A stretch of 64,000 nucleotides of DNA from Xanthomonas cucurbitae (GTDB lineage: Bacteria > Pseudomonadota > Gammaproteobacteria > Xanthomonadales > Xanthomonadaceae): assembly GCF_002939885.1 (NCBI RefSeq), contig NZ_MDED01000003.1, positions 62,001-126,000 of the forward strand, written 5' to 3'. A program made the translations under genes and the position numbers. The notes beneath the pieces were generated by a model. That model made no database searches and had not been told where the DNA came from. It worked only from the letters and a program-made list of their open reading frames with translations. Of the stretch, positions 19,081 through 27,593 are shown in pieces. Within the stretch, counting starts at the first letter, position 1. Each line of letters starts with the position of its first letter.

Positions 19081-19095
19081 TGCGAATTTTGCGAA
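19081..19095 (+). promoter_or_regulatory. TGCGAA-N3-TGCGAA site touching the regulator start codon
   Basis: TGCGAATTTTGCGAA, the second copy of the direct-repeat motif, oriented with the regulator gene. Its last A is the first base of the ATG at 19095. Binding here should block transcription of the regulator itself (autorepression). Confidence 0.65.
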
Positions 19096-20486
19096 TGCCG
19101 TATTCCCTTCCCCCGTCGCGTCACCAGCTCGGCCTGCGCCTGCAGCGGCTGCGCCAGCGTCACGGCCTGACCCAGGCCGAGCTGGCGCGCCGGCTGGGCC
19201 TGTCGCCCAGCTATCTGAACCAGATCGAGCGCAACCAGCGGCCGCTGACGCTGGCGATCCAGCAGCGGCTCAAGACGGTGCTGGGCGCGCTGGACGGGCT
19301 GCACGATCTGGACGACCCGGCTGCGCTGGTCGAGCCACTGGACGACTCCCTGCGCAGCCTGGGCCATGCGCTGTCGCCGGCCGAGCTGCGCGCACTCACC
19401 GGCAACCTGCCGCAGGTGGCGCAGGCAGTGCTGGATCTGCACCGCAGCCATCAGCACCTGCTGGAGCGCAATGCCGCGCTGCAGCTGCAGATCGGGGTGG
19501 AGCATGCGGCGATGCCATCGCTGTCGCCCGGCGAGCAGGTGCGCGATTACTTCAACCGCGCGCACAACTATCTGCCCGAACTGGACGAGCGCGCCGAAGC
19601 ACTGCATGCCGAACTCGGTGCGACCACCGACAACCTGCCGCTGCGGCTGCGCCAGCGCCTGGCCGACCGCCACGGCCTGCGGGTGCAGCAATCGCCAGAC
19701 CTGCACCACGACAAGCGGCATGTGGATGCGCAGGCGCGCGTGCTGTGGCTACCTGCGCACCTGCGCCCGGGCCAGCAGGCGTTCCAATTGGCCGCGCAAC
19801 TGGCCTTGCTGGAGTGCTCAGCGCTGCTGGACGCACGCATTGCCGATGCCGGTTTCGCCGATGCCGAGCGCATCGCGCTGTCGCGGATCGGGCTGTCGAA
19901 TTATTTCGCCGGCGCGCTGGTGATGCCCTACAGCGATTTCCTGCACAGCGCACAGGCCTCGCGCTACGACATCGAATGGCTGGCGGACCGGTTCGGGGTG
20001 GGCTTCGAAGCGGTCTGCCATCGTTTGAGCACGCTGCAGCGGCATGCTGCGGCCGGGCTGCCGATCTTCTTCATGCGGGTGGACCGCGCCGGCAATGTCT
20101 CCAAGCGCCACTCGGCCACCGACTTCCATTTTTCCCACGTCGGTGGTGCCTGCCCGCTGTGGATCGTGTACGAGGCCTTCAACCAGCCCGACCGCATCCT
20201 CACCCAGATCGCGCGCATGCCCGACGGGCGGCGCTATTTCTGGCTGGCACGCCAGGTCAGCAGCGGACCGCCGGGCTACGGCCGCCCGCGCAAGACCTTC
20301 GCGCTGGCAATGGGCTGCGACCTGCGCCATGCCGACCAACTGGTCTACACACGCGGCTGGGATCTGGACGCGGTAGACGATGCAGTGCCGATCGGCCCGG
20401 GCTGCCTGACCTGCGAACGCAGCGACTGCGTGCAACGCGCGTTCCCCGCCCTGCCCCGGCTTGCGGCCAGTGCGCGCGGAGAATGA
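19095..20486 (+). CDS. XRE-family short-chain fatty-acyl-CoA transcriptional regulator (ScfR/RamB/PrpR-like)
   Basis: 463 aa. An N-terminal HTH (RLRQRHGLTQAELARRLGLSP, about residues 13-35) is followed by an IrrE/ImmA-like region and the large C-terminal domain typical of RamB/PrpR-type regulators. Near the end lie C437, C440 and C445 (GCLTCERSDC), a cysteine cluster that is an Fe-S ligand set in mycobacterial PrpR. Members control propionate, acetate or acyl-CoA metabolism. Being divergent from mmsA, it probably senses an acyl-CoA from valine breakdown. ATG 19095 is preceded by no clear Shine-Dalgarno, so translation may be leaderless. Confidence 0.88.
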   Translation: MPYSLPPSRHQLGLRLQRLRQRHGLTQAELARRLGLSPSYLNQIERNQRPLTLAIQQRLKTVLGALDGLHDLDDPAALVEPLDDSLRSLGHALSPAELRALTGNLPQVAQAVLDLHRSHQHLLERNAALQLQIGVEHAAMPSLSPGEQVRDYFNRAHNYLPELDERAEALHAELGATTDNLPLRLRQRLADRHGLRVQQSPDLHHDKRHVDAQARVLWLPAHLRPGQQAFQLAAQLALLECSALLDARIADAGFADAERIALSRIGLSNYFAGALVMPYSDFLHSAQASRYDIEWLADRFGVGFEAVCHRLSTLQRHAAAGLPIFFMRVDRAGNVSKRHSATDFHFSHVGGACPLWIVYEAFNQPDRILTQIARMPDGRRYFWLARQVSSGPPGYGRPRKTFALAMGCDLRHADQLVYTRGWDLDAVDDAVPIGPGCLTCERSDCVQRAFPALPRLAASARGE

Positions 20487-20835
20487 GGCCAGGGCACACG
20501 GCCGCGACCTGGGCAACTTTCGATCCCCTGCGGCACCATCCACGCCGGAGTGTGACGAAACAGACACTAGCGCTGCACTGCAGCATTCCAAGCCAGGATA
20601 GCTCCCGCAAAATGCTTCATTGGAATGGAATGACTCGCGCTTCTACCCTGAAGCGGACACATGCAGGACAGGGGGACGCCAACGCGCTCGTCGAGCGGCT
20701 TGGCGCCACACAAGTACACCGCAACACGCCTTACCGCCTCACGCCACGCCGGCCCATTCGCGCCTCGCACACCGGCGCCGGCAGGCCGCCGCCAACCATC
20801 TTATTCGGTCACTTTATCCTGGGAGGGATCCACCG
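20487..20835. promoter_or_regulatory. Intergenic region upstream of the galactan-type TonB receptor
   Basis: No gene is visible. Two inverted octamers, CATTCCAA at 20584-20591 and TTGGAATG at 20620-20627, are separated by 28 bases and could be operator halves for the sugar locus. No clear -35/-10 pair could be chosen by eye. Confidence 0.35.
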
Positions 20836-23529
20836 ATGCCTGTTCACCACACCCGCCGCCCGGCCAGCCGGCCTGCGCGCCGCATGCCGGTCCGCGACGT
20901 TCTGTGCACCACCATCGCCTTTGTGCTGGTCGCCGCATTCAGCGCGCAGGCGCAGGACACTGCACCGGTGGCACCGCCGGCCAACGACGCCAGCAGCGGC
21001 GCCAGCAATGGCCAGGCGCCGGTCACCCTGGACAACATCACCGTCATCGGCCAGCGCGCCAGCCTGAACCGCGCGGTGCAGGCCAAGCAGATGTCCGACC
21101 ACGTCGTGGAGGTCATCTCCGCCGACACCATGGGCCAGATGCCCAACGTCACCGTGGCCGAGGCGCTGGTGCGCCTGCCTGGCGTCAACGGCACCCGCGA
21201 CCGCGGCAACGAGAGCCTGGCCACCGTGCGTGGCCTGGGCCCGCGCATGACCATGGGCACCGTCAACGGCCGCGAAATCGCCTCCTCCGAGCCCAACCGG
21301 GCGGTGCGCTGGGAAGTGTTTCCCACCGAGGTCGTCTCCACCGTCAAGGTCTACAAGACCCAATCGGCCGACCTGGTGGCCGGCGGCCTGGCCGCCACCG
21401 TGGACATCTCCACCATCAGCCCGCTGGACTACACCGGCCCTGGTTTCGTCGGCACCGCTGGCCCGGTGTTCTACGACCACGCCAAGGACGTCCCCGGCTA
21501 CACCCCGTGGGGCAGCCGCTTCGGCGCCAGCTGGGTGCACAAGCTCAATGACAATCTCGCCGTTGCCTTGGGCGCCACCTACCAGAAACAGAAGAACGCC
21601 GGTTCCTCGATCGGCAGCTGGGGCTATACCGATGCCGCTAGCGCACGCGACATCAATGGCGATGGCACTCCCGATCCCACCCCGTGGGGCGCGGCCGACC
21701 AGCTCAAGCTGATCGACCAGACCCGCACCGGCGCCATGGGCACGGTGCAATGGCGCTCGGGCAACCTCGAATTGAAGCTCGACGGCCTGTATTCGCGCAT
21801 CGCCATCGAAGAGGACCAGCTGCAGAACTGGTTCAACGGGCTGGCTTACAGCGTCTTCTCCAGCGGCGCCAATCCCTACACCACGCCCGGGTCGTCCTAC
21901 ACCATCGTCGGCGGCGACGTGGTGGCCGGCACGCTCGCCAACTCCAACCTGCAGGTCGACCATGTGGTCAGCCATTACAACGAGATCAAGACGCTCGCCG
22001 CCGGCGGCCTGAACGCCAAGTGGAGCGGCGATGTGTGGACGCTGGCCGGCGATCTGTCGTTCTCGCAGGCCAAGCGCGACAACGAATGGCGGGCGGTGCG
22101 CTTTGGCAGCAATCCGGACACGCTCTCCTTCGACTTCCGCCGCACCGTCAAGCCCACCATCAGCACCAGCTCGGACGCGCCTGAGTGGGGCCTCAACGGC
22201 CAGACCGACCCGCAGGCACTGCGCGACAAGATCGCCGCGCTGGCGCTCAACGCCAGCCGCGCAGTGGACGCAGGCCCGTTCACCACGCTGGAAGTGGGCG
22301 CACGCGCGGCGCAACGCGAGAAGCAGAATCGACGCTTCCTGAGCACCCAGTCGAACTTCGACCAACCGATCTCCGCCTACCAGGGCCTGATCTACCCGGT
22401 CACCATGCCGGGCTTGAACGTGCCCACGCTGACCGGCGGCAACCTGGACGACATCGCCCGCATCGGCTTCGGCGGATTCGACCGGGCCCTGCTCAGCGAA
22501 CAGATGCTCGATCACTGGGCGGTCAAGGAAGACGTGCGCGAAGCCTTTGCCAAGGCGGTCTTCAGCGCGCAGCTGTTCGGCACCGACGTCACCGGCAATA
22601 TCGGCGTGCGGCTGGTCAACACCAAGACCGATAGCCAGGGCTTCGATTCGGTGGGCAGCACCATCCAGCCCAGCAGCGCCAGCAAGCAATACACCGATGT
22701 ACTGCCCAGCGCCACGCTCAACTTCCTGATCGACGAGCAGCGCATCCTGCGCATGGCGGTGGCCAAGGTCATCGCCCGCCCGCCGCTGGACGAACTGCGC
22801 ACCGGTCGCCGCCTGGACGATCCCAACGTCACCGTCGGCCAGCTCACCGGCAGCGGCGGCAATCCGCAGCTGGACCCCTTCAGGGCCACCCAGCTCGATG
22901 TGTCCTACGAGTGGTACTTCCACAAGGAGGCGCTGGCGGCATTGGCGGTGTATCGCAAGGAAGTGGACTCAAGCATCGGCTACCGCACCGACCGCGAAGT
23001 CATCAACGGGCTGGATTACCTGGTCAGCGCGCCGTTCAACGGCGGCGGCGGCCACATCAATGGTGTTGAACTCACCTTGCAGACGCCGTTCTTCTTCATC
23101 CCGCACCTGGAAAACTTCGGCGTGTACTCCAACTACTCGCTGGTGGATTCCAACCTCAAGGAATTCTCGCCGGAAGACAACCCGCTGCCGCTGAGCGGCC
23201 TGGCGCGTAGGACCGGCACCTTCGACCTGTGGTACAGCAACGGCACCTTCGAAGCACGCGTGGGCTACAAGTACCACAGCCCTTACACCGTGGTGTACGG
23301 CTGGAACGCGGCACGCCTGGCCCGGCTGCAGAGCGAGGGCACGGTGGATCTGAGCTTGAACTGGCAGTACAGCAAGCAGCTCGGTTTCCGCTTCCAGGCG
23401 AGCAATCTCACCAACGAACCGCTGCGCGCCTACACCGACAACCGCCCCAACCGCCTGGCCAATCAGGACGATGGCGGCTACCAGTTGTTCGGCCGGCGCT
23501 ATCAGCTGGAGGCGACCTACCGCTTCTGA
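20836..23529 (+). CDS. TonB-dependent outer-membrane receptor, probable galacto-oligosaccharide importer
   Basis: 897 aa from ATG 20836 (GGGAGGG nine bases upstream). A long signal peptide ends near AFSAQAQ, then a TonB-box-like segment DNITVIGQRA and a plug domain (VAEALVRLPGVNGTRDRGNES). The rest is a 22-strand barrel ending in the terminal aromatic YRF, as required for outer-membrane insertion. It lies directly before a GH53 galactanase and a GH2 galactosidase, so it probably imports galactan fragments. Substrate is inferred from the neighbours only; no SusD homologue is present, as expected in Xanthomonas. Confidence 0.9.
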   Translation: MPVHHTRRPASRPARRMPVRDVLCTTIAFVLVAAFSAQAQDTAPVAPPANDASSGASNGQAPVTLDNITVIGQRASLNRAVQAKQMSDHVVEVISADTMGQMPNVTVAEALVRLPGVNGTRDRGNESLATVRGLGPRMTMGTVNGREIASSEPNRAVRWEVFPTEVVSTVKVYKTQSADLVAGGLAATVDISTISPLDYTGPGFVGTAGPVFYDHAKDVPGYTPWGSRFGASWVHKLNDNLAVALGATYQKQKNAGSSIGSWGYTDAASARDINGDGTPDPTPWGAADQLKLIDQTRTGAMGTVQWRSGNLELKLDGLYSRIAIEEDQLQNWFNGLAYSVFSSGANPYTTPGSSYTIVGGDVVAGTLANSNLQVDHVVSHYNEIKTLAAGGLNAKWSGDVWTLAGDLSFSQAKRDNEWRAVRFGSNPDTLSFDFRRTVKPTISTSSDAPEWGLNGQTDPQALRDKIAALALNASRAVDAGPFTTLEVGARAAQREKQNRRFLSTQSNFDQPISAYQGLIYPVTMPGLNVPTLTGGNLDDIARIGFGGFDRALLSEQMLDHWAVKEDVREAFAKAVFSAQLFGTDVTGNIGVRLVNTKTDSQGFDSVGSTIQPSSASKQYTDVLPSATLNFLIDEQRILRMAVAKVIARPPLDELRTGRRLDDPNVTVGQLTGSGGNPQLDPFRATQLDVSYEWYFHKEALAALAVYRKEVDSSIGYRTDREVINGLDYLVSAPFNGGGGHINGVELTLQTPFFFIPHLENFGVYSNYSLVDSNLKEFSPEDNPLPLSGLARRTGTFDLWYSNGTFEARVGYKYHSPYTVVYGWNAARLARLQSEGTVDLSLNWQYSKQLGFRFQASNLTNEPLRAYTDNRPNRLANQDDGGYQLFGRRYQLEATYRF

Positions 23530-23685
23530 TCCCCCCGTGCCTGGCGCGCGCCATCAAACGGGCGCGGCCACTGCGCGGCAGCGAACTGCAACCCCGGTTG
23601 CAGTTCCGCACACCCGCCGCGCGGCACGCCGGCCGCATGCAGCACGCTGTCGGCCGCTCTATTGTTGCTTTGCCTGAGGAATCGC

Positions 23686-24885
23686 ATGCGCTCCACACGC
23701 CGCTTCTGGATGCCGACGCTGCTGGCGTTGGCCGTCTCCGTCTCCGCCCACGCCGCCGCACCCGCCACGCTGTATCTCGGCGCGGACCTGTCCTACGTCA
23801 ACGAGATGGAGGAATGCGGCGTTCGCTACCGCGACAACGGCGTGGTCACCGATCCGTTCGAACTGTTCCATGCGCATGGCGCCAATCTGGTGCGCGTGCG
23901 GCTGTGGAACGATGCCCGCTGGACCAAGTACAGCGACCTGTCCGACGTCAAGAAGACCATTGCCCGCGCACGCGCGCAGGGCATGCAGGTGCTGCTGGAC
24001 CTGCATTATTCCGACGAATGGGCCGATGGCGACAAACAGCTGATTCCCAAGGCCTGGGCCAGCATCACCGATACCGACGAGCTGGCCCGCATCCTCTACG
24101 GCTTTACCTACGACACGCTCAGTGCGCTGGATCGCGCCGGACTGATGCCGGAACTGGTGCAGGTCGGCAACGAAAGCAATTCCGACCTGATGGCCAGCCA
24201 GCCCTGGGACAAGCAGCGCCCCATCGACTGGCAACGCAATGCCAAGCTGTTCAATGCCGGCATCCAGGCCGTGCGCGACATGAGTACGCGTTCTGCGATC
24301 AAGCCGCGGGTGATGCTGCATATCGCCCAGCCAGAGAACGTGGAACCGTGGTTCGCCGCCGCCACCAAAGCCGGCGTCACCGACTTCGACTTGATCGGCA
24401 TCAGCTACTACCGCAAGTGGTCCACCCAATCGATGGCGCAGTTGGGCAAGACCATCCAGCGCCTGCGCGGGCGCTTCGCTGCCGACGTGGTGGTGGTGGA
24501 AACCGCGTATCCATGGACCCTGGAATCGGGCGACACCTCGCCCAACCTGCTCGGCGCAGACTCGCTGATCGCCGGCTACCCCGCCACCCCGCAGGGGCAG
24601 GCACGCTACATGATCGACCTGACCCAACTGGTGATCGACACCGGTGGCGCCGGCGTCGTGTACTGGGAGCCGGCCTGGACCAGCAGCAGCTGCAAGACCC
24701 GCTGGGGCACCGGTTCCTCGTGGGAGAACGCCAGTTTCTTCGACTTCCGGCACGGCAACGAACTGCTGCCTGCCATCGACTTCATGCGCCACCCCTACAC
24801 CGGTGCGCCGGCCTCCTACCATCCCGGCACGCGTGCGCCGGGGGCGGACAGGCCGGCCACGGTCCGCAAGGAGACCCAGCCATGA
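23686..24885 (+). CDS. GH53 arabinogalactan endo-beta-1,4-galactanase
   Basis: 399 aa secreted enzyme. A Sec signal peptide (residues 1 to about 24, ending SVSAHA) is followed by the GH53 barrel: LGADLSYVNEMEECG, VRLWNDARWT, LDLHYSDEWADG. The acid/base glutamate is E163 in VGNESNSD and the nucleophile E272 in VVVETAYPW. It cuts beta-1,4-galactan side chains of pectin, releasing oligosaccharides for the adjacent receptor. GAGGA lies five bases before ATG 23686. Its TGA overlaps the ATG of the GH2 gene. Confidence 0.94.
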   Translation: MRSTRRFWMPTLLALAVSVSAHAAAPATLYLGADLSYVNEMEECGVRYRDNGVVTDPFELFHAHGANLVRVRLWNDARWTKYSDLSDVKKTIARARAQGMQVLLDLHYSDEWADGDKQLIPKAWASITDTDELARILYGFTYDTLSALDRAGLMPELVQVGNESNSDLMASQPWDKQRPIDWQRNAKLFNAGIQAVRDMSTRSAIKPRVMLHIAQPENVEPWFAAATKAGVTDFDLIGISYYRKWSTQSMAQLGKTIQRLRGRFAADVVVVETAYPWTLESGDTSPNLLGADSLIAGYPATPQGQARYMIDLTQLVIDTGGAGVVYWEPAWTSSSCKTRWGTGSSWENASFFDFRHGNELLPAIDFMRHPYTGAPASYHPGTRAPGADRPATVRKETQP

Positions 24886-27449
24886 CCGGCATCAATCGCC
24901 GCACACTCCTGCGCGGCATGCTTGCAAGTAGCGTCAGTGCCGCCCTGCCGGTGGGTGCTGCCGGCGCCCTGGCACCGGCCGTTGCCGGCGCCGCAGCGGC
25001 GAGCGCGAGCAATACCGCAGCAACCGAAACACTGGGCGATGCCGCGCTGGCACCGCGCGACCGACTGCTGTTCGATTTCGGCTGGCGCTTCCATCTGGGC
25101 CACGCCAGCGACCCCGCGCGCGATTTCGAGTTCGGCACCTTCCAGCGCAGCTTCGCCAAGGCAGGCAAGGACACCGCCACCGCAGCGCAGCTGGACTTCG
25201 ACGACAGCGCCTGGCAGCAGGTGGATCTGCCGCACGATTGGGCAGTGACCCTGCCCTTCCGGCGCGAGCCGATCTCGGCAACCATGACCGAGGAAGACCC
25301 GGCCGCCTCGCACGGCTACAAGGCGCTGGGCACCAGCTTTCCAGAAAACAGCGTCGGCTGGTATCGGCGCATGCTGCAGATTCCCGCAGACGACCTGGGC
25401 AAGCGCATCTGCCTGGTGTTCGACGGCGTGTTCCGCGATTGCATCGTGTTCTGCAATGGCCACATTGTCGGCCGCAATGCCAGCGGTTACTGCGGCTTTG
25501 AGGTCGACCTCAGCGAAGTGCTCGACTACGGCAAGCCCAATGTCATCGCCGTACGCGTGGATGCCACCCTGGGCGAAGGCTGGTTCTACGAAGGCGCCGG
25601 CATCTACCGCCACCTGTGGTTGCAGAAGACCGATCCGCTACATGTGCCACCGCACGGCGTGTTCGTGCGCAATACCATCGAATCCGGCAACGCTACCGCG
25701 CAGGTCTCCACCGAGGTGCGCAACGACGGCACCGTGCCGCGCCAGTGCGCGGTGCAAACGCGTATCACCGCGCCCGACGGTCGCGTCGTCGCGCAGGCGG
25801 TCAGCGCCGTGGTCACCGTTGCGCCCGGCCAGGTGCAGCAGGTCGAACAACACTTGCCACTGGGCCAGGCCGCACTGTGGTCGGTGGAGACCCCACAGCT
25901 CTACAGCGCCACTGCCAGCATCCACAGCCAGGGCCGCGCGACCGACGCGGTGACTGCCACCTTCGGCGTGCGCAGCATCGCCTTCGACGCGCAGCGCGGC
26001 TTCCTGTTGAACGGCGCACCGCTCAAGCTACACGGCACCAACAATCACCAGGACCATGCCGGCGTCGGCACCGCCATTCCCGATGCCTTGCATGAATGGC
26101 GCCTACGCCAGCTCAAATCGATGGGCTGCAACGCGTACCGCAGCTCGCACAACCCGGCCACGCCCGAACTGCTGACCCTGTGCGATCGCCTCGGCATGTT
26201 GGTGATCGAAGAAACCCGGCGCATGTCCACCGACCCGGAGGCGATGGGCGAGCTGGAAACGATGGTGCGGCGCGGCCGCAACCATCCCAGCGTGATCCTG
26301 TGGTCGCTCGGCAACGAAGAACCGCAGCAGGTCACCGAACGCGGCGCGCGCATCGTCACCCGCATGCAACAGCGCGTGCGCCAGCTCGACCCCACCCGCC
26401 CCACCACCTTCGCCATGGACAAAGGCTTCGGCGATGGAGTGGGCCAGGTGGTGGACGTGGTCGGCTTCAACTACCGCACCAGCCAGATGGATGGCTTCCA
26501 CGCGCGCTACCCGAACATTCCGATCTACGGCAGCGAGACCGGCAGCACCGTGTCGGTGCGCGGCAACTACCGCCGCGAAGACACCCGCGGCTATACGCGC
26601 GCCTACGACCTGGACCACCCCTGGTGGGCCAGCACCGCCGAAGCCTGGTGGAGCTATGTCGCCCAACGCCCCTATGTTGCCGGCGGCTTTATCTGGACCG
26701 GCTTCGACTATCGCGGCGAACCCACCCCGTACAACCGCTGGCCCAACGTCGCTTCGCAGTTCGGCGTACTCGACAGCTGCGGCTTCCCCAAGGACAACTA
26801 CTGGTACTACCGCGCACAGTGGACCAGCGAACCGGTGCTGCACCTGTTCCCGCACTGGAACTGGGACGGCCTGCTGCAACCGGACGACAATGGTCACATC
26901 GCCGTCTGGTGCCATAGCAACCTGGAAGCGGTGGAACTGCTGGTCAACGGCGTCAGCCAGGGACTGCAGCAGGTTCCTGCCTATGGCCATGTGGAATGGC
27001 GTGTGGCCTACGCTCCGGGCGCGATCGAAGCGCGCGGCTATCGCGGTGGCAAGCTGGTGCTGAGCGAGCGCCGCGAAACCACCGGCGCAGCAGCCGCTAT
27101 TCGCCTGAGTTGCGATCGCGATGCGTTGCGCGCCGATGCCGAGGACGTAGCGGTGGTCAAGGTGGAAATCGTCGATGCCCAAGGTCGCCTCGTGCCCGAT
27201 GCCGACCACCTGGTGCAGTTCGCGCTGCGTGGCCCTGCCAAGCTGATCGGCGTAGGCAACGGCGACCCCACCAGCCACGAAGACGACAAGGCACCGCAGC
27301 GCAAGGCGTTCAATGGGCTATGTGCGGCGCTGCTGCAAACCACCCGCAACAACGGCGATATCGTGCTACAGGCGACCGCGCCTGGACTGAACTCGGCCAG
27401 GTTGCGCCTGCGCACAGATGCGGTGAAAGCGCGTACCTGGGTGGTTTAA
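24882..27449 (+). CDS. GH2 beta-galactosidase with a Tat-type signal
   Basis: 855 aa. The N-terminus NRRTLLRGML followed by an Ala-rich helix is a twin-arginine signal, so the enzyme should be exported folded to the periplasm. GH2 sugar-binding and Ig-like domains (to about residue 365) precede the barrel. The acid/base is E479 (SLGNEEP) and the nucleophile E552 (YGSETGS). Extra C-terminal DUF4982/Ig-like modules end the protein. It would finish imported galacto-oligosaccharides to galactose. ATG 24882 overlaps the GH53 stop (ATGA) with AAGGAG nine bases ahead. Confidence 0.92.
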   Translation: MTGINRRTLLRGMLASSVSAALPVGAAGALAPAVAGAAAASASNTAATETLGDAALAPRDRLLFDFGWRFHLGHASDPARDFEFGTFQRSFAKAGKDTATAAQLDFDDSAWQQVDLPHDWAVTLPFRREPISATMTEEDPAASHGYKALGTSFPENSVGWYRRMLQIPADDLGKRICLVFDGVFRDCIVFCNGHIVGRNASGYCGFEVDLSEVLDYGKPNVIAVRVDATLGEGWFYEGAGIYRHLWLQKTDPLHVPPHGVFVRNTIESGNATAQVSTEVRNDGTVPRQCAVQTRITAPDGRVVAQAVSAVVTVAPGQVQQVEQHLPLGQAALWSVETPQLYSATASIHSQGRATDAVTATFGVRSIAFDAQRGFLLNGAPLKLHGTNNHQDHAGVGTAIPDALHEWRLRQLKSMGCNAYRSSHNPATPELLTLCDRLGMLVIEETRRMSTDPEAMGELETMVRRGRNHPSVILWSLGNEEPQQVTERGARIVTRMQQRVRQLDPTRPTTFAMDKGFGDGVGQVVDVVGFNYRTSQMDGFHARYPNIPIYGSETGSTVSVRGNYRREDTRGYTRAYDLDHPWWASTAEAWWSYVAQRPYVAGGFIWTGFDYRGEPTPYNRWPNVASQFGVLDSCGFPKDNYWYYRAQWTSEPVLHLFPHWNWDGLLQPDDNGHIAVWCHSNLEAVELLVNGVSQGLQQVPAYGHVEWRVAYAPGAIEARGYRGGKLVLSERRETTGAAAAIRLSCDRDALRADAEDVAVVKVEIVDAQGRLVPDADHLVQFALRGPAKLIGVGNGDPTSHEDDKAPQRKAFNGLCAALLQTTRNNGDIVLQATAPGLNSARLRLRTDAVKARTWVV

Positions 27450-27461
27450 AGAAGCGGCGGC

Positions 27462-27495
27462 CCTGCGCCATGCGGGAGGCACCGCATGGCGCAGG
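27462..27495 (+). terminator. Terminator-like hairpin after the GH2 gene
   Basis: Perfect 14-base arms CCTGCGCCATGCGG / CCGCATGGCGCAGG around the hexamer loop GAGGCA, 12 bases past the GH2 stop. There is no T-run, so it could instead be a stability stem. Confidence 0.65.
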
Positions 27496-27557
27496 ACCAA
27501 TCAGCGCCTCTCATGCATCGTCAGGCCCGTGAACGGCACGCCCCAGCGATGCACTCC

Positions 27558-27582
27558 CCCACGCGGCGCATGGCCGCGTGGG
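27558..27582 (-). terminator. Terminator-like hairpin after the GH29 gene
   Basis: Nine-base arms CCCACGCGG / CCGCGTGGG around a seven-base loop, 11 bases past the fucosidase stop. With the neighbouring hairpin it separates the two converging genes. Confidence 0.55.
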
Positions 27583-27593
27583 CTGGTCCGCTT

